Below are positions 18,901 to 28,239 of a stretch of DNA of 51,019 bases, piece by piece (positions within the stretch are counted from its first letter, which is position 1; the number at the start of each line of letters is the position of its first letter). The DNA lies in assembly GCA_943330745.2 (NCBI GenBank), contig CALQIX020000024.1, positions 1-51,019 on the forward strand, given 5' to 3'. The translations under genes and the position numbers were made by a program. Source of the stretch: Lishizhenia tianjinensis. Lineage in GTDB: Bacteria; Bacteroidota; Bacteroidia; Flavobacteriales_D; Crocinitomicaceae. The notes under the pieces were generated by a model. It was not told where the DNA came from, searched no databases, and saw nothing but the letters and a program-made list of their open reading frames with translations.

Positions 18901-19028
18901 AATTGACGCTTGGCAAAAAGTTCTTCTGCACGGTAGAACCCCTCGTAATCTCCAGTATACTTCTGCGTAGCTTGGGATAAATTAACTAAGGAAATTAGAA
19001 GAAAAACAATAAAAATGATTTGTTTCAT
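15942..19028 (-). CDS. Large secreted tetratricopeptide-repeat protein
   Basis: The 1028-aa product has a signal peptide (MKQIIFIVFLLISLVNLSQA). The rest is a series of TPR and Sel1-like helical hairpins, for example YRAEELFAKRQFSMAKMEFETF, FLIGDAHYQLKEYEQAIPYF, LRIGDSYYMTRKDEEAIKYY and ALYFLGDCYG. Such proteins are periplasmic scaffolds, and BamD/YbgF-like TPR proteins are distant relatives. Its stop codon lies one base from the start of the outer-membrane barrel gene, so the two are one operon. A 152-bp divergent region separates it from ftsE. Confidence 0.88.
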   Translation of the reverse strand: MKQIIFIVFLLISLVNLSQATQKYTGDYEGFYRAEELFAKRQFSMAKMEFETFVSKVKTTTDPFHVKSRYYIGVCALEMSSDVEAVRLFMQFNKDFPENIYKNQISYRLGNFYFKNENKKAREWYSKVIPNELQTEQKDEFYFKYGYTFLLLKEPAKARSTFMNAKESKTDFGYSSKYYYATLLFSEDKKSLVVFNEFQDLIAAGKYLDQAYNYQIQIKHQLPNFQECISLFSASEKIKYLTPENRFLIGDAHYQLKEYEQAIPYFEYFDSIMRVQKTRNLDRNFNYSFGNAYYQTGKLDKAISKFNFVLTTPDSLSQLTYYKIASIFKEQYEKTKEDKHLINARTAFEKASDMSFDVVVQEDALYNAAVLAFNVDDSPYYESVEIFEKFIKLFPNSERKNDIYQYLVEVYRRTNNFDLALTTIESIDKKDSRLKTMYQSIAFNYGVTLFQRNEFDNAISKFKLVDKYPMELGLKSQAKFWVAESKLRHFESLPKKSVKDSLMLDESIEAFRNYLKDPSGSPTEMRHEAYYHLGYIYLKQHNLTESIEMFRVYVKSGTTEKKKLLDAYLRIGDSYYMTRKDEEAIKYYQDALDLKEGSEDLALYHMSKSNGFLEKNDKKIELLLNLINNHKKSKYLLSALYDLALAYKDDKGDYTNALNYFKKILTDYPKASFYLDCQIEVADIYYLKNDYTKAEAEYQRILDANLTNNAICLKAATGLKNVYTAQSQTDKIAGLIDKYPCAQISTEEIENLYFDPADKAYEDSLFVAAIPKFETYLSKFPNGRYATEALYFLGDCYGRNANNPKKVELFKQLLAFPVNTYSESAAAFVSLQAYNSGEYEQAMKFYIDLEKVSTKPTSLYAARLGIMRSSFLLQKYDTAAVYSKLILESGNLSNSVRVEAEYSKGISNFKMANYVESLPSLSWITKNTTTSWASEAQYVIAEIYYIQLDYAKSDAEVRLLLKMKPAYNFWIAKSLILQSRICIKQENLFQAEQTIESVLSHYPDKEDGIVDEATAVKQEIDTLKNGGN

Positions 19029-19180
19029 GTATTCAGTTTAAGGCAAGTAAAATTACAATGGGTTATACGGCTAGTTTAGGACATGAGTAAAAGTTTTAAA
19101 CGCGATTCTGTTAAGATAAAATAATTAAAAAGCATCCGTGTGTTACAATTAACTTGATATTTGTTCCTAAATACATCTTC

Positions 19181-19855
19181 GTGCCAGCAATAATTAAACT
19201 GAATAAAGTAAATATCTACCAATCCAAAAAAATAATTTTGGAAGACGTTAATCTGGTATTAAATGAAACAGAATTTGCTTATCTTATCGGTAAAACAGGA
19301 AGTGGTAAAAGTAGTTTGCTTAAAATCTTGTATGGCGAATTGGCACTAACGGAAGGGGATGGGACTGTGTCTGGATTCGATTTACGTAACTTAAAAAGAG
19401 CAGAAGTGCCAATGCTTCGTCGAAAAATTGGAATCGTTTTTCAAGATTTTCAATTGTTAATGGATCGAACGGTAATTCAAAATATGATATTTGTTTTAGG
19501 AGCAACTGGTTGGAAGGATAAAACACTTATTCAAAAAAGAGCATTGAGTGTTTTGCAATTGGTTGGTGTTGAACAAAAGGCCAATACCATGCCGCATGCT
19601 TTGTCGGGTGGTGAACAACAGCGGGTGGCCATCGCAAGAGCATTGTTAAATCAACCTGAGTTAATACTCGCAGATGAACCAACTGGAAATTTAGATCCAG
19701 AAACTTCCGAAGAAATTATGCATTTGTTAATTGCGGTGGCTAAGGAAGAAAAATCGGCCATTCTTATGGCTACTCATGATTTGAATATGGTTAAAAAATT
19801 TCCTGCACGAGTGCTTCGTGTTGGAAATGGATCTGTTACTGAAGTAAATATCTAA
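19181..19855 (+). CDS. ftsE: FtsE-like cell-division ABC ATPase
   Basis: I use GTG 19181, giving 224 aa beginning MPAIIKLNKVNIYQ; TTG 19154 is a longer, less likely option. All ABC motifs are present: Walker A GKTGSGKSS (37-45), Q-loop Gln88, signature LSGGEQQR (141-148), Walker B LILADEP (161-167) and H-loop His199. The YLIGKTGSGKSSLLK context is the one seen in Bacteroidota FtsE. FtsE works with the membrane protein FtsX to activate septal murein hydrolases. No ftsX is adjacent, so identity as FtsE rests on sequence alone. The next gene starts 4 bp after the stop. Confidence 0.85.
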   Translation: MPAIIKLNKVNIYQSKKIILEDVNLVLNETEFAYLIGKTGSGKSSLLKILYGELALTEGDGTVSGFDLRNLKRAEVPMLRRKIGIVFQDFQLLMDRTVIQNMIFVLGATGWKDKTLIQKRALSVLQLVGVEQKANTMPHALSGGEQQRVAIARALLNQPELILADEPTGNLDPETSEEIMHLLIAVAKEEKSAILMATHDLNMVKKFPARVLRVGNGSVTEVNI

Positions 19856-19859
19856 CAAA

Positions 19860-20213
19860 ATGAAACGATTCTATTATTTGAGTAGTTGCAGCACCTGCAT
19901 ACGTATTTTAAAGGAACTCAATTTACCAACTCAGTTTGAGTTAATCGACATAAAAAAAACAAATATAGACGAAGAAACTTTGGATTTTCTCCAATCAAAA
20001 ACTGGAAGTTTTGAAGCTCTTTTCTCTAAAAAAGCAATGAAATACAAATCACTTGGTCTTAATCAAAAAAACCTCTCTGAAATTGACTACAAAAAATTAA
20101 TTCTAGAAGAATATACTTTTCTTAAACGTCCCATATTAATCGATGAGCAATCTATATTTGTTGGGAACTTGGCAGATGTTGTGCAAAAAGCAAAAATTCA
20201 TCTCGGAATCTAA
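19860..20213 (+). CDS. ArsC/Spx/YffB-family thioredoxin-fold protein
   Basis: The 117-aa product has a redox CSTC motif (Cys10, Cys13) at the end of the first strand, GSFEALFSKKAMKYK, and the FLKRPILID motif typical of this family. The CxxC arrangement resembles Spx and YffB more than true arsenate reductase. It is probably a small thiol oxidoreductase or a regulator. It follows ftsE by 4 bp, and no arsenic genes are nearby. Confidence 0.85.
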   Translation: MKRFYYLSSCSTCIRILKELNLPTQFELIDIKKTNIDEETLDFLQSKTGSFEALFSKKAMKYKSLGLNQKNLSEIDYKKLILEEYTFLKRPILIDEQSIFVGNLADVVQKAKIHLGI

Positions 20214-20319
20214 TCCACGCGATTCTTTGTGAATTATTATTATTAACTTCACATTAAATTAATATTACCGCAATGAGTTACTTTTTTTGACTACTAAAAA
20301 GAGTAATCTAAACTTACAC

Positions 20320-22581
20320 ATGAAAAAAATAATTCTTTTTAATCTGTTCATACTTTCAGGAATCGAAATGTTTGCACAAAATTTCTATGATCGCGCTGCG
20401 GTACAAACGATTGAGATTTTCTTTGGATTCACGAATTGGGATAGCCAATTAGATGCAGCCACTTCAACAGATCTCTATGTTATAGCAGATTCGGTTAGAA
20501 TCAACGGAGTAAGTTTTGATAGTGTTGGCGTGAAATATAAAGGAAATAGTTCTTACAACCCCAACAACAATAAAAACCCTATTCACCTTGAATTAGATCA
20601 TATCATTGGTAGCCAAGATTATCAAGGATATACGGATGTAAAACTGCAAAACGGATACTCGGATCCATCCATGATTCGGGAAGTTTTATCCTATTCAATT
20701 TTGGAACAATACATGGATTGCCCGAAAGCAAATTTCGCCAACGTGTACATCAATGGAACATTACGTGGTTTATATTCTAATGCAGAAAGTATCAATAAAA
20801 AATTTAATGGTGATCATTACTTCATTAGTAACGAGTCATTTTTTAAATGCAACCCAATTGGAGGTGCAGGACCTGGTTCTACCACAAATCCAGATTTAAA
20901 ATATATCAGCATGGATAGTTCTGCCTATTTTAATGGGTATGAATTAAAATCTACGTATGGTTGGAATCGTCTTGTTGACCTCATCAATACATTAAATAAT
21001 GACGTAACAAATATTGAATCTAAACTAGATATAGACAGGGCATTGTGGATGTTAGCATTTAACAATGTATTAGTAAATCTTGATTCTTATAATGGTGCAT
21101 TTCGTCAAAACTATTATTTGTCATGGGATTTAAACGCTCGATTTGTTCCAACAATATGGGATTTAAACATGTGTTTTGGAGGTTTCCCAGGTGGAACTGG
21201 TTCTGGTGCTTATACCGCAACGACTCTTGATCCCATGTCCAATAGCACATCAACAAATCACCCTTTAATTGTAAAAATGATGGCAAATCCATTATACAAA
21301 CGAATGTATATGGCCCATGTAAGAACGATTGTTCAAGAAATATTTGCTTCACAAGATTACATAATTACAGCCAATACATTGCGTGCAACTATTGATGCAT
21401 CTGTTCAGGCGGATCCTTATAAGTTTTATAGCTACACCCAATTTCAAAACAGTTTATCCACTGATATAGCTGGCGGAGGCCCTCCAGGATCATCAATTCC
21501 AGGGTTACAAAATTTAATGGGCGCAAGGACAACTTACTTTTCTACAAATTCAAATTATCTATTGGTTGCGCCTTCTATTTCTGCCTTTGGGGCGAGTAAT
21601 AACTCTCCGGCCTTCGGCGAAGCAATATACATCACTGCTACATGTTCCAATGAAGTTACTGTTTATTTAGGCTATCGATTGAATCACCAATTAAAATTCA
21701 ATCGTGTTCAAATGTTTGATGATGGAACCCATGGTGATGGAACAGCCGGAGATCATATTTATGGATTCCCCATAACCCTTAGCGGAGCACTATTTGAATA
21801 CTACATCTATGCGGAAAACTCTAATGCTGGTTTGTTTAGTCCGCAACGAGCAGAGCATGAATACCATTCATTAGCTATATCAATACCATTTTGTAATATC
21901 GGAGATGTCTTGATTAATGAAATTGTCGCTTCAAATAGTACCTCAGCTTATGATTCAAACGGCGAAAATGATGATTGGATTGAGTTATTCAATACTACGT
22001 CTAGTGCTATCGATTTATCAGGAATGTATTTATCGGATGATCCAATCAATTTAATGAAATGGTCTTTCCCAATTGGGACAAGTATTCCGGCCAATGGATT
22101 TTTGATGGTTTGGTGTGATAATGATATGGGACAAACAGGTTTACACACAAACTTTAAATTAAGCTCATTGGGTGAGAATTTAATTTTCAGCAATGGTGCC
22201 TCCATCTATGATCAAGTGCTCTTTGGGGTTCAAACAGCTGATATTGCTTATGCACGTTGTCCTGATGGAAGTTCATTTAGTTTTGCGACAACAACACCCA
22301 ACGCAACTAATAATTGCGAGGCAGATGTGGCTGAAATAGACGAACCATTAAACATTAGGGCGTACCCTATTCCCGCGACTGACTTTATAAAATTTGTTTC
22401 AAGTGAAGAGGAGCAATTACAACTTAAAATAATGGATATACAAGGAAGATCAATGTTGAATCGTATATTAACTTTGGGTGAAAATGAGATTAGCATTAGC
22501 GATTGGTCCAATGGCGTTTATTATGCATCCATTGAAAAACCAAATGGGAAAAAGGTAACGATAACGTTAATGAAAAACTAA
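20320..22581 (+). CDS. T9SS-secreted CotH-family protein with lamin-tail domain
   Basis: The ATG at 20320 gives a signal peptide (MKKIILFNLFILSGIEMFAQ). A CotH-type domain spans about residues 55-400, with VKYKGNSSYN near 70, DVKLQNGYSDPSMIREVLSY, and VPTIWDLNMCFGG. A lamin-tail domain follows at about 525-670 (VLINEIVASN, DDWIELFN, GENLIFSNG), then a C-terminal Por sorting domain at about 679-753 (YPIPATDF, GVYYASIEK). CotH is an atypical protein kinase in Bacillus spores; whether this surface protein phosphorylates anything is unknown. The stop codon abuts the stop codon of the convergent mnmA gene. Confidence 0.88.
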   Translation: MKKIILFNLFILSGIEMFAQNFYDRAAVQTIEIFFGFTNWDSQLDAATSTDLYVIADSVRINGVSFDSVGVKYKGNSSYNPNNNKNPIHLELDHIIGSQDYQGYTDVKLQNGYSDPSMIREVLSYSILEQYMDCPKANFANVYINGTLRGLYSNAESINKKFNGDHYFISNESFFKCNPIGGAGPGSTTNPDLKYISMDSSAYFNGYELKSTYGWNRLVDLINTLNNDVTNIESKLDIDRALWMLAFNNVLVNLDSYNGAFRQNYYLSWDLNARFVPTIWDLNMCFGGFPGGTGSGAYTATTLDPMSNSTSTNHPLIVKMMANPLYKRMYMAHVRTIVQEIFASQDYIITANTLRATIDASVQADPYKFYSYTQFQNSLSTDIAGGGPPGSSIPGLQNLMGARTTYFSTNSNYLLVAPSISAFGASNNSPAFGEAIYITATCSNEVTVYLGYRLNHQLKFNRVQMFDDGTHGDGTAGDHIYGFPITLSGALFEYYIYAENSNAGLFSPQRAEHEYHSLAISIPFCNIGDVLINEIVASNSTSAYDSNGENDDWIELFNTTSSAIDLSGMYLSDDPINLMKWSFPIGTSIPANGFLMVWCDNDMGQTGLHTNFKLSSLGENLIFSNGASIYDQVLFGVQTADIAYARCPDGSSFSFATTTPNATNNCEADVAEIDEPLNIRAYPIPATDFIKFVSSEEEQLQLKIMDIQGRSMLNRILTLGENEISISDWSNGVYYASIEKPNGKKVTITLMKN

Positions 22582-23763
22582 TTAGGAGACAATTACCGCC
22601 GAACCAATTAATTCTTCATTGATATACCACGCAGCAAATTGTCCGGAAGTAATTCCCCGTTGTAGTTGATCAAAAAGCAAATAATAATTACCTGATTTTT
22701 TTATAAATAGTGCTTTTTGTAAAGGCTGCCTGTATCTAATTTTTGCTTTTATTGGCACAGCAAAAGACTCCTCCCTGCTCCATTCTGGTTTTTGAATCCA
22801 ATTGATGGAATCTGTTTCCATTACTAAAGCTATCCTATTGAGGGCTGGATGATCAGTTCCTTGACAACTAAATACAATATTGTTTTCAACATCAATTTGA
22901 ATGGCAAAAGAAGGCAGAGGTCGCCCACCGATATGCAATCCCTTGCGCTGACCTATCGTGTAATAATGAGCTCCTTGATGTTCGGCAACCACTTTTCCGT
23001 TTTCTCGATCGAAAACAAAAGGCATTGACAATTCTTCAACATTCTCAGGAGTTGCAGGAATAGCATGGTAAGAAATCAGCGTAGGTAAATCAGCCGGAAT
23101 TTCAACAACAATTCCTTTTTTGGGTTTTAACTGTTGCTGTAAAAATTCAGGAAGACTAATTTTACCTACAAAACACAAGCCCTGAGAATCTTTTTTTTCT
23201 GCCGTTAATAAACCTTGCTCGCTAGCAATTCTTCTCACCTCCGATTTCTCCAAATGACCTATCGGAAAAAGGGCTTGAGAAAGTTGTTCTTGAGAAACTT
23301 GGCACAAAAAATAAGATTGGTCTTTAGTTTTATCCAGACCCGCCAATAAGGAACAAGATCCATCTATATTTGCAGCTTTTTGGCAATAATGACCCGTTGC
23401 AACTAAGTCTGCACCAAGTTGCATAGCTGCTTTTAGAAACACATCAAATTTAATTTCTCGATTGCAAAGAACATCCGGATTTGGTGTTCTGCCTTGTTCG
23501 TATTCATGAAACATATAATTAACAATACGCTCTTTATACTCAACACTCAAATCAATTACTTGAAAAGGAATACCCAAATGTTGTGCCACCAAAAGAGCAT
23601 CGTTAGAATCATCAATCCAAGGACATTCATCAGACAGAGTAACTGATTCATCATGCCAATTTCGCATGAACATCCCGATCACCTCATATCCTTGCTCTTT
23701 GAGTAAATATGCTGCTACACTCGAATCGACACCACCTGAAAGTCCAACAACCACTCGTTTCAT
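22582..23763 (-). CDS. mnmA: tRNA-specific 2-thiouridylase MnmA
   Basis: The 393-aa product thiolates C2 of the wobble uridine in tRNA-Lys, -Glu and -Gln. The PP-loop is SGGVDSS at 9-15. The catalytic Cys pair is Cys100 in [12 protein letters not shown] and Cys197 in SQGLCFVGK. The tRNA-binding [10 protein letters not shown] segment and C-terminal beta-barrel are present. Length is slightly above the usual 360, in part from an insertion around [11 protein letters not shown] that is common in Bacteroidota. It is divergent from the SLC13 gene across 67 bp. Confidence 0.96.
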   Translation of the reverse strand: MKRVVVGLSGGVDSSVAAYLLKEQGYEVIGMFMRNWHDESVTLSDECPWIDDSNDALLVAQHLGIPFQVIDLSVEYKERIVNYMFHEYEQGRTPNPDVLCNREIKFDVFLKAAMQLGADLVATGHYCQKAANIDGSCSLLAGLDKTKDQSYFLCQVSQEQLSQALFPIGHLEKSEVRRIASEQGLLTAEKKDSQGLCFVGKISLPEFLQQQLKPKKGIVVEIPADLPTLISYHAIPATPENVEELSMPFVFDRENGKVVAEHQGAHYYTIGQRKGLHIGGRPLPSFAIQIDVENNIVFSCQGTDHPALNRIALVMETDSINWIQKPEWSREESFAVPIKAKIRYRQPLQKALFIKKSGNYYLLFDQLQRGITSGQFAAWYINEELIGSAVIVS

Positions 23764-23830
23764 GAAGTAAAATTACAATAAAAAGTATGCATTTCTATAG
23801 GAATAGATATCTTTAGGAATATTTTGCGTC

Positions 23831-25222
23831 ATGGACATACTTTCAAAAATTAATTGGAAAAATTACCTACTTACATTTACTGTCATTGGTTTTGTCTCAA
23901 TCATTTTTTTAACAGGAAATGATTCACTCTTTTGGAGCGCAACTGCACTTGGACTTTTGATGATTATTTGCTGGATATTTGAGTTAATACCGATTTATAT
24001 TCCGGCTCTCTTTCCCTTGATTTTTGCAGTTCCCTTAAAATTAATTACACCGATTGAATTAGCTTCCTCATATGGTAATAGTAATGTATTTCTATTCTTC
24101 GGAGGATTTATGTTAGCCTTAGCACTTGAAAAATGGTCGCTTCACGAGCAAATTGCACGGTCTATTATCCATTTCCTTGGTTCAAGTGCTGAAAGAATAC
24201 TTTTGGGATTTACCGGAAGTACTTTTCTACTCAGTATGTGGATTTCAAATACTGCTACTGCACTCATGATGTTACCAATGGCATTAGCGGTTGTTCATGC
24301 ATTGCCGAAGACAGAACAAAAGAAAAAATTCCCAATTTTGTTATTGCTTTCAATTGCATACAGCTCCAGCATTGGCGGAATGGCAACATTGGTTGGTTCA
24401 CCACCAAACACACAAATGGCCGCTTTATTGGACAAAAATTTTGGGATAACTATAACTTTCTGGGATTGGTTTAAGGTTGGTTTCCCCATCAGTTTATGCA
24501 TTGCGCTTGGTATGTTTTTTCTTTTTTTGATTCTACTTGGCAAAGAGCGTAAAGAAAAATACCATTTTGACATCCCTAAAAAACCATGGACACAAGAACA
24601 ATTTAAAGTGCTTTTAGTATTCGGTGCTGTTATTCTCTGCTGGATTTTCAGAGGATTGCTAGTCGAGATTACAGGATTTAAATTTGGAGATGAAAGCGTT
24701 GCGTTAATTGGTTCGATTACCTTATTTTTAATTCCTTCTAAAAACAAGTCAAAACCATTGTTAGAATGGAAAGATACAGAAAAATTACCTTGGGGAATTT
24801 TATTGTTATTTGGAGGTGGTTTAGCATTGGCAACAATATTTGAAAAGAACGGAATTGTTTACGAAATTAACCTATTGATGCAAAATTATTCGACATATTC
24901 ACTTTGGGCAATCCTATTAATGGTTGTTTTTATAGGAATTTTTGTTACTGAAATAATGTCCAATTTAGCCCTAGTAACATTAATGGTTCCAATCGTTGGG
25001 TCATTCGCGGTAACATTAGGTCTCCCCCCTCAACTTTTATGTATTCCTTTAACTCTTGCCGCGAGCTGTGCCTTTATGCTGCCAGTTGGTACACCACCAA
25101 ACGCAATTGTTTTTTCTTCAGGAGTAATAAAAATTCACCAAATGGTAAAAATTGGTTTCGTTTTAAATATAATTAGCATATTAATTATCACATTTTTATA
25201 TTACATTATTGGTATTCTTTGA
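23831..25222 (+). CDS. SLC13/DASS-family sodium:dicarboxylate or sulfate symporter
   Basis: The 463-aa membrane protein has about 11-12 hydrophobic segments. The paired DASS motifs are visible: SNTATALMMLPMA with the first GSPPNTQ hairpin, and SNLALVTLMVPI with the second GTPPNAIVFSSG hairpin. These form the two substrate and Na+ sites in the VcINDY structure. Substrate is likely C4-dicarboxylates, though sulfate transporters share the fold. It carries within its last codons the promoter of the next gene. Confidence 0.92.
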   Translation: MDILSKINWKNYLLTFTVIGFVSIIFLTGNDSLFWSATALGLLMIICWIFELIPIYIPALFPLIFAVPLKLITPIELASSYGNSNVFLFFGGFMLALALEKWSLHEQIARSIIHFLGSSAERILLGFTGSTFLLSMWISNTATALMMLPMALAVVHALPKTEQKKKFPILLLLSIAYSSSIGGMATLVGSPPNTQMAALLDKNFGITITFWDWFKVGFPISLCIALGMFFLFLILLGKERKEKYHFDIPKKPWTQEQFKVLLVFGAVILCWIFRGLLVEITGFKFGDESVALIGSITLFLIPSKNKSKPLLEWKDTEKLPWGILLLFGGGLALATIFEKNGIVYEINLLMQNYSTYSLWAILLMVVFIGIFVTEIMSNLALVTLMVPIVGSFAVTLGLPPQLLCIPLTLAASCAFMLPVGTPPNAIVFSSGVIKIHQMVKIGFVLNIISILIITFLYYIIGIL

Positions 25223-25238
25223 TTTAACCTTATTTTTG
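25208..25238 (+). promoter_or_regulatory. Bacteroidota-type promoter of the subtilase gene
   Basis: ATTG at 25208-25211, a 19-nt spacer and TATTTTTG at 25231-25238 match the TTTG/TANNTTTG consensus. Transcription would begin near 25245, about 8 nt before the ATG, so the leader would be very short. It overlaps the 3-prime end of the SLC13 gene. Confidence 0.6.
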
Positions 25239-25252
25239 AAAAAAAATAGCAC

Positions 25253-26626
25253 ATGAAATTTAAATTCATCTCCGCTTCATTACTTACCCTTGGATTATTT
25301 TCATCGGTTGTTTTAGGGCAAAACACAAAAAACTGGTACAACGGTGAAGGAACGGGTATGTACACAGAGGCTGCATACAAACTTGTAAAAAAGAAAAAAT
25401 CAACTACTGTTGTTGTGGCAGTTATTGATTCTGGAATTGATGTTGAGCACGAGGATTTACAAGGTAAAATATGGGTAAACCCCAAAGAAATCGCTGGAAA
25501 CGGAAAAGATGATGACGGAAACGGCTACATTGATGATATTCACGGCTGGAATTTCTTAGGAAATGCAAAAGGACTTAATGTAGACGCAACTCGTCTAGAA
25601 AAAACAAGGATTTTTGCTGAATTGAGAGACAAATATGAAGGCGTTGATGCAACGATGATTGAGCAAGATGAAGAATATAAACTATACTTGAAAGTTGCTG
25701 AAGAGGTGGGCGAGCAATTTAGAAATATGCAAGCTGAATATGAGCAATACAAAGAGGTAATTGATGCAAATCCAGAATATAAGCAATATTATGACGATAA
25801 TTTAAAATACAATCTGAACCCAGATTTTGATGACCGTTCGATTATTGGCGATAATCCGAAAGATATCAATGATAAAAATTATGGAAATAACAATTATGAA
25901 GGTCCCGATGCCTTGCATGGAACTCACGTTGCAGGGATAATTGGAGCAGTGCGCGGAAATGATAAAGGTGGAGATGGAGTTGCAAACGATGTAAAAATCA
26001 TGTCATTACGTGCAGTTCCCAATGGTGATGAACACGATAAAGATATTGCCTTAGCAATTCGATATGCGACAGACAATGGTGCACAAGTTATTAATATGTC
26101 TTTTGGAAAAGCGTATTCTCCACATGCAAAATGGGTCTATGAAGCACTTCAGTATGCTGATTCAAAAGGAGTTCTCTTGGTTCATGCTGCTGGAAATGAC
26201 AATAAAAATGTGGATGTAGAATCTAATTTTCCAACTCCTAAATATTCATTTCAAATGACTGAATTTCAAAATTTCTTAACAATCGGGGCATCAACTAATT
26301 CTATTACAAAATTGAAAGCTGAGTTCTCCAATTTTGGCACAAGTACAGTAGACATCTTCGCTCCTGGACAAGAGATTTACAGCACCCTTCCAGACAATAA
26401 ATACAAGGATTTACAAGGAACTTCAATGGCCGCCCCAATGGTTGCTGGTGCTGCAGCATTTCTTAAATCTTATTTTCCAACTTTATCAATGACGCAAATC
26501 AAAACTGTTTTAACCACTAGTTCAATGAAATACAACAAAGAGTTAGGTCAATATTCAAAAACTCCAGGGGTAATTAACTTAGTATCTGCTGTAAATGCTT
26601 GTAAAAAATTAGAAAAAAAGAAATAA
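25253..26626 (+). CDS. Secreted subtilisin-like serine protease (S8)
   Basis: A signal peptide (MKFKFISASLLTLGLFSSVVLGQ) is followed almost directly by the S8 domain. The triad is Asp59 in VIDSGID, His222 in LHGTHVAG and Ser391 in GTSMAAP, with the oxyanion Asn315 in HAAGNDN. About 110 residues rich in Glu, Tyr and Asp are inserted between the Asp and His motifs. A canonical propeptide is not evident and there is no C-terminal sorting domain, so the enzyme is probably periplasmic. The NGKDDDGNGYIDD stretch just after Asp59 is a likely calcium-binding element. Confidence 0.93.
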   Translation: MKFKFISASLLTLGLFSSVVLGQNTKNWYNGEGTGMYTEAAYKLVKKKKSTTVVVAVIDSGIDVEHEDLQGKIWVNPKEIAGNGKDDDGNGYIDDIHGWNFLGNAKGLNVDATRLEKTRIFAELRDKYEGVDATMIEQDEEYKLYLKVAEEVGEQFRNMQAEYEQYKEVIDANPEYKQYYDDNLKYNLNPDFDDRSIIGDNPKDINDKNYGNNNYEGPDALHGTHVAGIIGAVRGNDKGGDGVANDVKIMSLRAVPNGDEHDKDIALAIRYATDNGAQVINMSFGKAYSPHAKWVYEALQYADSKGVLLVHAAGNDNKNVDVESNFPTPKYSFQMTEFQNFLTIGASTNSITKLKAEFSNFGTSTVDIFAPGQEIYSTLPDNKYKDLQGTSMAAPMVAGAAAFLKSYFPTLSMTQIKTVLTTSSMKYNKELGQYSKTPGVINLVSAVNACKKLEKKK

Positions 26627-26681
26627 TTCTACTGATTTTAAATAGCGATTATTTATAGTAAAACCAACGTTTAATTCATTC

Positions 26682-27632
26682 ATGAAAGTAATAGATCATT
26701 TAACCAATTCAAAAGATACGCTCTTTTCTTTTGAAATACTACCACCGCTGAAAGGAAAGAGTATACAATCTATTTTTGATGGAATTGATCCCTTAATGGA
26801 ATTCAATCCAAAATTCATTAATGTAACCTATCACCGCGAGGAATATATTTACATAGAAAGGGAAAACGGATTACTAGAAAAAATTGCAATTCGGAAAAGA
26901 CCTGGAACAGTTGGGATTTGTGCAGCCATCATGAATAAATATAACGTTGATGCCGTACCTCATTTAATTTGTGGTGGATTCAGTAAAGAAGAAACTGAAA
27001 ATGCACTAATTGATTTACAATTCCTTGGAATTGATAATGTGTTAGCTTTAAGAGGTGATTCAATTAAAACTGAAAGTACTTTCCGTCCGCATAAAGATGG
27101 TCATGCATATGCCGTTGACCTGATTAATCAAATTTCGGAAATGAACAGCGGAAACTACATTGTTGATGATGTTCAACTAGAACAAACAGACTTTTGTATT
27201 GGAACAGCAGGTTATCCAGAAAAGCACTTTGAATCCATGAATATGACTACCGATTTACACTATTTAAAAGGTAAAGTTGATGCTGGAGCAGAGTATATTG
27301 TTACACAAATGTTTTTTGACAACCAAAAATATTTTGAATTTGTAAAAGCATGTAGAGAAATTGGCATTACTGTTCCAATTATTCCTGGAATTAAGCCTAT
27401 TAAAAATTTAAATCACATCACGTTTTTACCAAAATTCTTCAAAATAGATTTCCCAGATGACCTATCACGTGCATTATTAAAATGCAAAGACAATAAGGCA
27501 GTTGAACAAGTAGGAATTGAATGGGGGATAAAACAATCTCAAGAATTGAAAGCGGCAGGTGTTCCTTGCATTCATTATTATACAATGTCAAACTCAACTT
27601 CCGTTAAATCAATAGCAAATGAAGTTTTTTAA
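26682..27632 (+). CDS. metF: 5,10-methylenetetrahydrofolate reductase
   Basis: The 316-aa FAD enzyme reduces methylenetetrahydrofolate to 5-methyltetrahydrofolate for methionine synthesis. The N-terminal FSFEILPPLKGK holds the catalytic Glu. NVTYHRE, LALRGD, FCIGTAGYPEKH, AEYIVTQMFFDN and PIIPGIKPI are all characteristic. The gap to the upstream gene is only 55 bp, leaving no room for a SAM riboswitch. Its 3-prime end overlaps the next gene by 14 bp. Confidence 0.96.
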   Translation: MKVIDHLTNSKDTLFSFEILPPLKGKSIQSIFDGIDPLMEFNPKFINVTYHREEYIYIERENGLLEKIAIRKRPGTVGICAAIMNKYNVDAVPHLICGGFSKEETENALIDLQFLGIDNVLALRGDSIKTESTFRPHKDGHAYAVDLINQISEMNSGNYIVDDVQLEQTDFCIGTAGYPEKHFESMNMTTDLHYLKGKVDAGAEYIVTQMFFDNQKYFEFVKACREIGITVPIIPGIKPIKNLNHITFLPKFFKIDFPDDLSRALLKCKDNKAVEQVGIEWGIKQSQELKAAGVPCIHYYTMSNSTSVKSIANEVF

Positions 27633-28182
27633 AATTACGATTAAGCAACCAATTATTTTTCTTGCTGTTCTTGTTTCATTTCATGGATTCTCGCAAAAGC
27701 ATGTAACCGGATTAACAAATACGGTGGTTATAGGCCAATTTGATAAAGCTGAAGATCGATTTTCAGTTGAGATTAACACTACAGAATTACTTGTCGCAAA
27801 CGGAGTCAAAGCAATGCCTTCCCTAAACTTGCTTAAAACAGGAGCAGATACCCGATTACTAAGTACAGACTCATTAAAAGCACTCGTAAAATCGAAAGGT
27901 TATGATACCTATCTTATTGTTTCTGTTCGTGGGTACGATAAACGATTTCAAAAGTCAGAAAGACAAGTAACGCTTGAGGAAGCATTGGGATTTGGTAATT
28001 TGTTTCATCTCTATAGAAATGAAGCCACCTCTGTTACTTTTGAATTCACATTTTTTAAAGAAAATAAAATTATTTTCAGAGACATCATGCGGTGCGAAGG
28101 AATTTCTGATAGAAATACAGTTTTGAAAAAATACAGAAAGAAACTAAATAAAAGAATCCAAAAACATTGGCGCGGAAAGTAA
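27619..28182 (+). CDS. Secreted protein of unknown function
   Basis: The 187-aa product has a signal peptide (MKFFKITIKQPIIFLAVLVSFHGFSQ) and a soluble alpha/beta domain with KGYDTYLIVSVRGYDKRF and a basic C-terminus (KKYRKKLNKRIQKHWRGK). The family is not recognised. The reading frame starts inside the last 14 bp of metF, so it is probably translated from the same mRNA, but a role in folate metabolism does not follow from that. Confidence 0.75.
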   Translation: MKFFKITIKQPIIFLAVLVSFHGFSQKHVTGLTNTVVIGQFDKAEDRFSVEINTTELLVANGVKAMPSLNLLKTGADTRLLSTDSLKALVKSKGYDTYLIVSVRGYDKRFQKSERQVTLEEALGFGNLFHLYRNEATSVTFEFTFFKENKIIFRDIMRCEGISDRNTVLKKYRKKLNKRIQKHWRGK

Positions 28183-28214
28183 CTCAGGTTACACAAGATC
28201 AAGAGCTCATTTAC

Positions 28215-28222
28215 TAGATTTG
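28215..28222 (+). promoter_or_regulatory. Possible -7 box upstream of the DUF983 gene
   Basis: TAGATTTG fits the TANNTTTG consensus and would start transcription near 28229, 11 nt before the ATG. No clear TTTG is found at the -33 position (GGTT at best), so support is limited. Confidence 0.35.
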
Positions 28223-28239
28223 TACAATAAATTCTGGCC

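Noticed and set aside
26627..26681. SAM riboswitch before metF
   Set aside because: The gap is only 55 bp, A/T-rich and without the needed paired elements.
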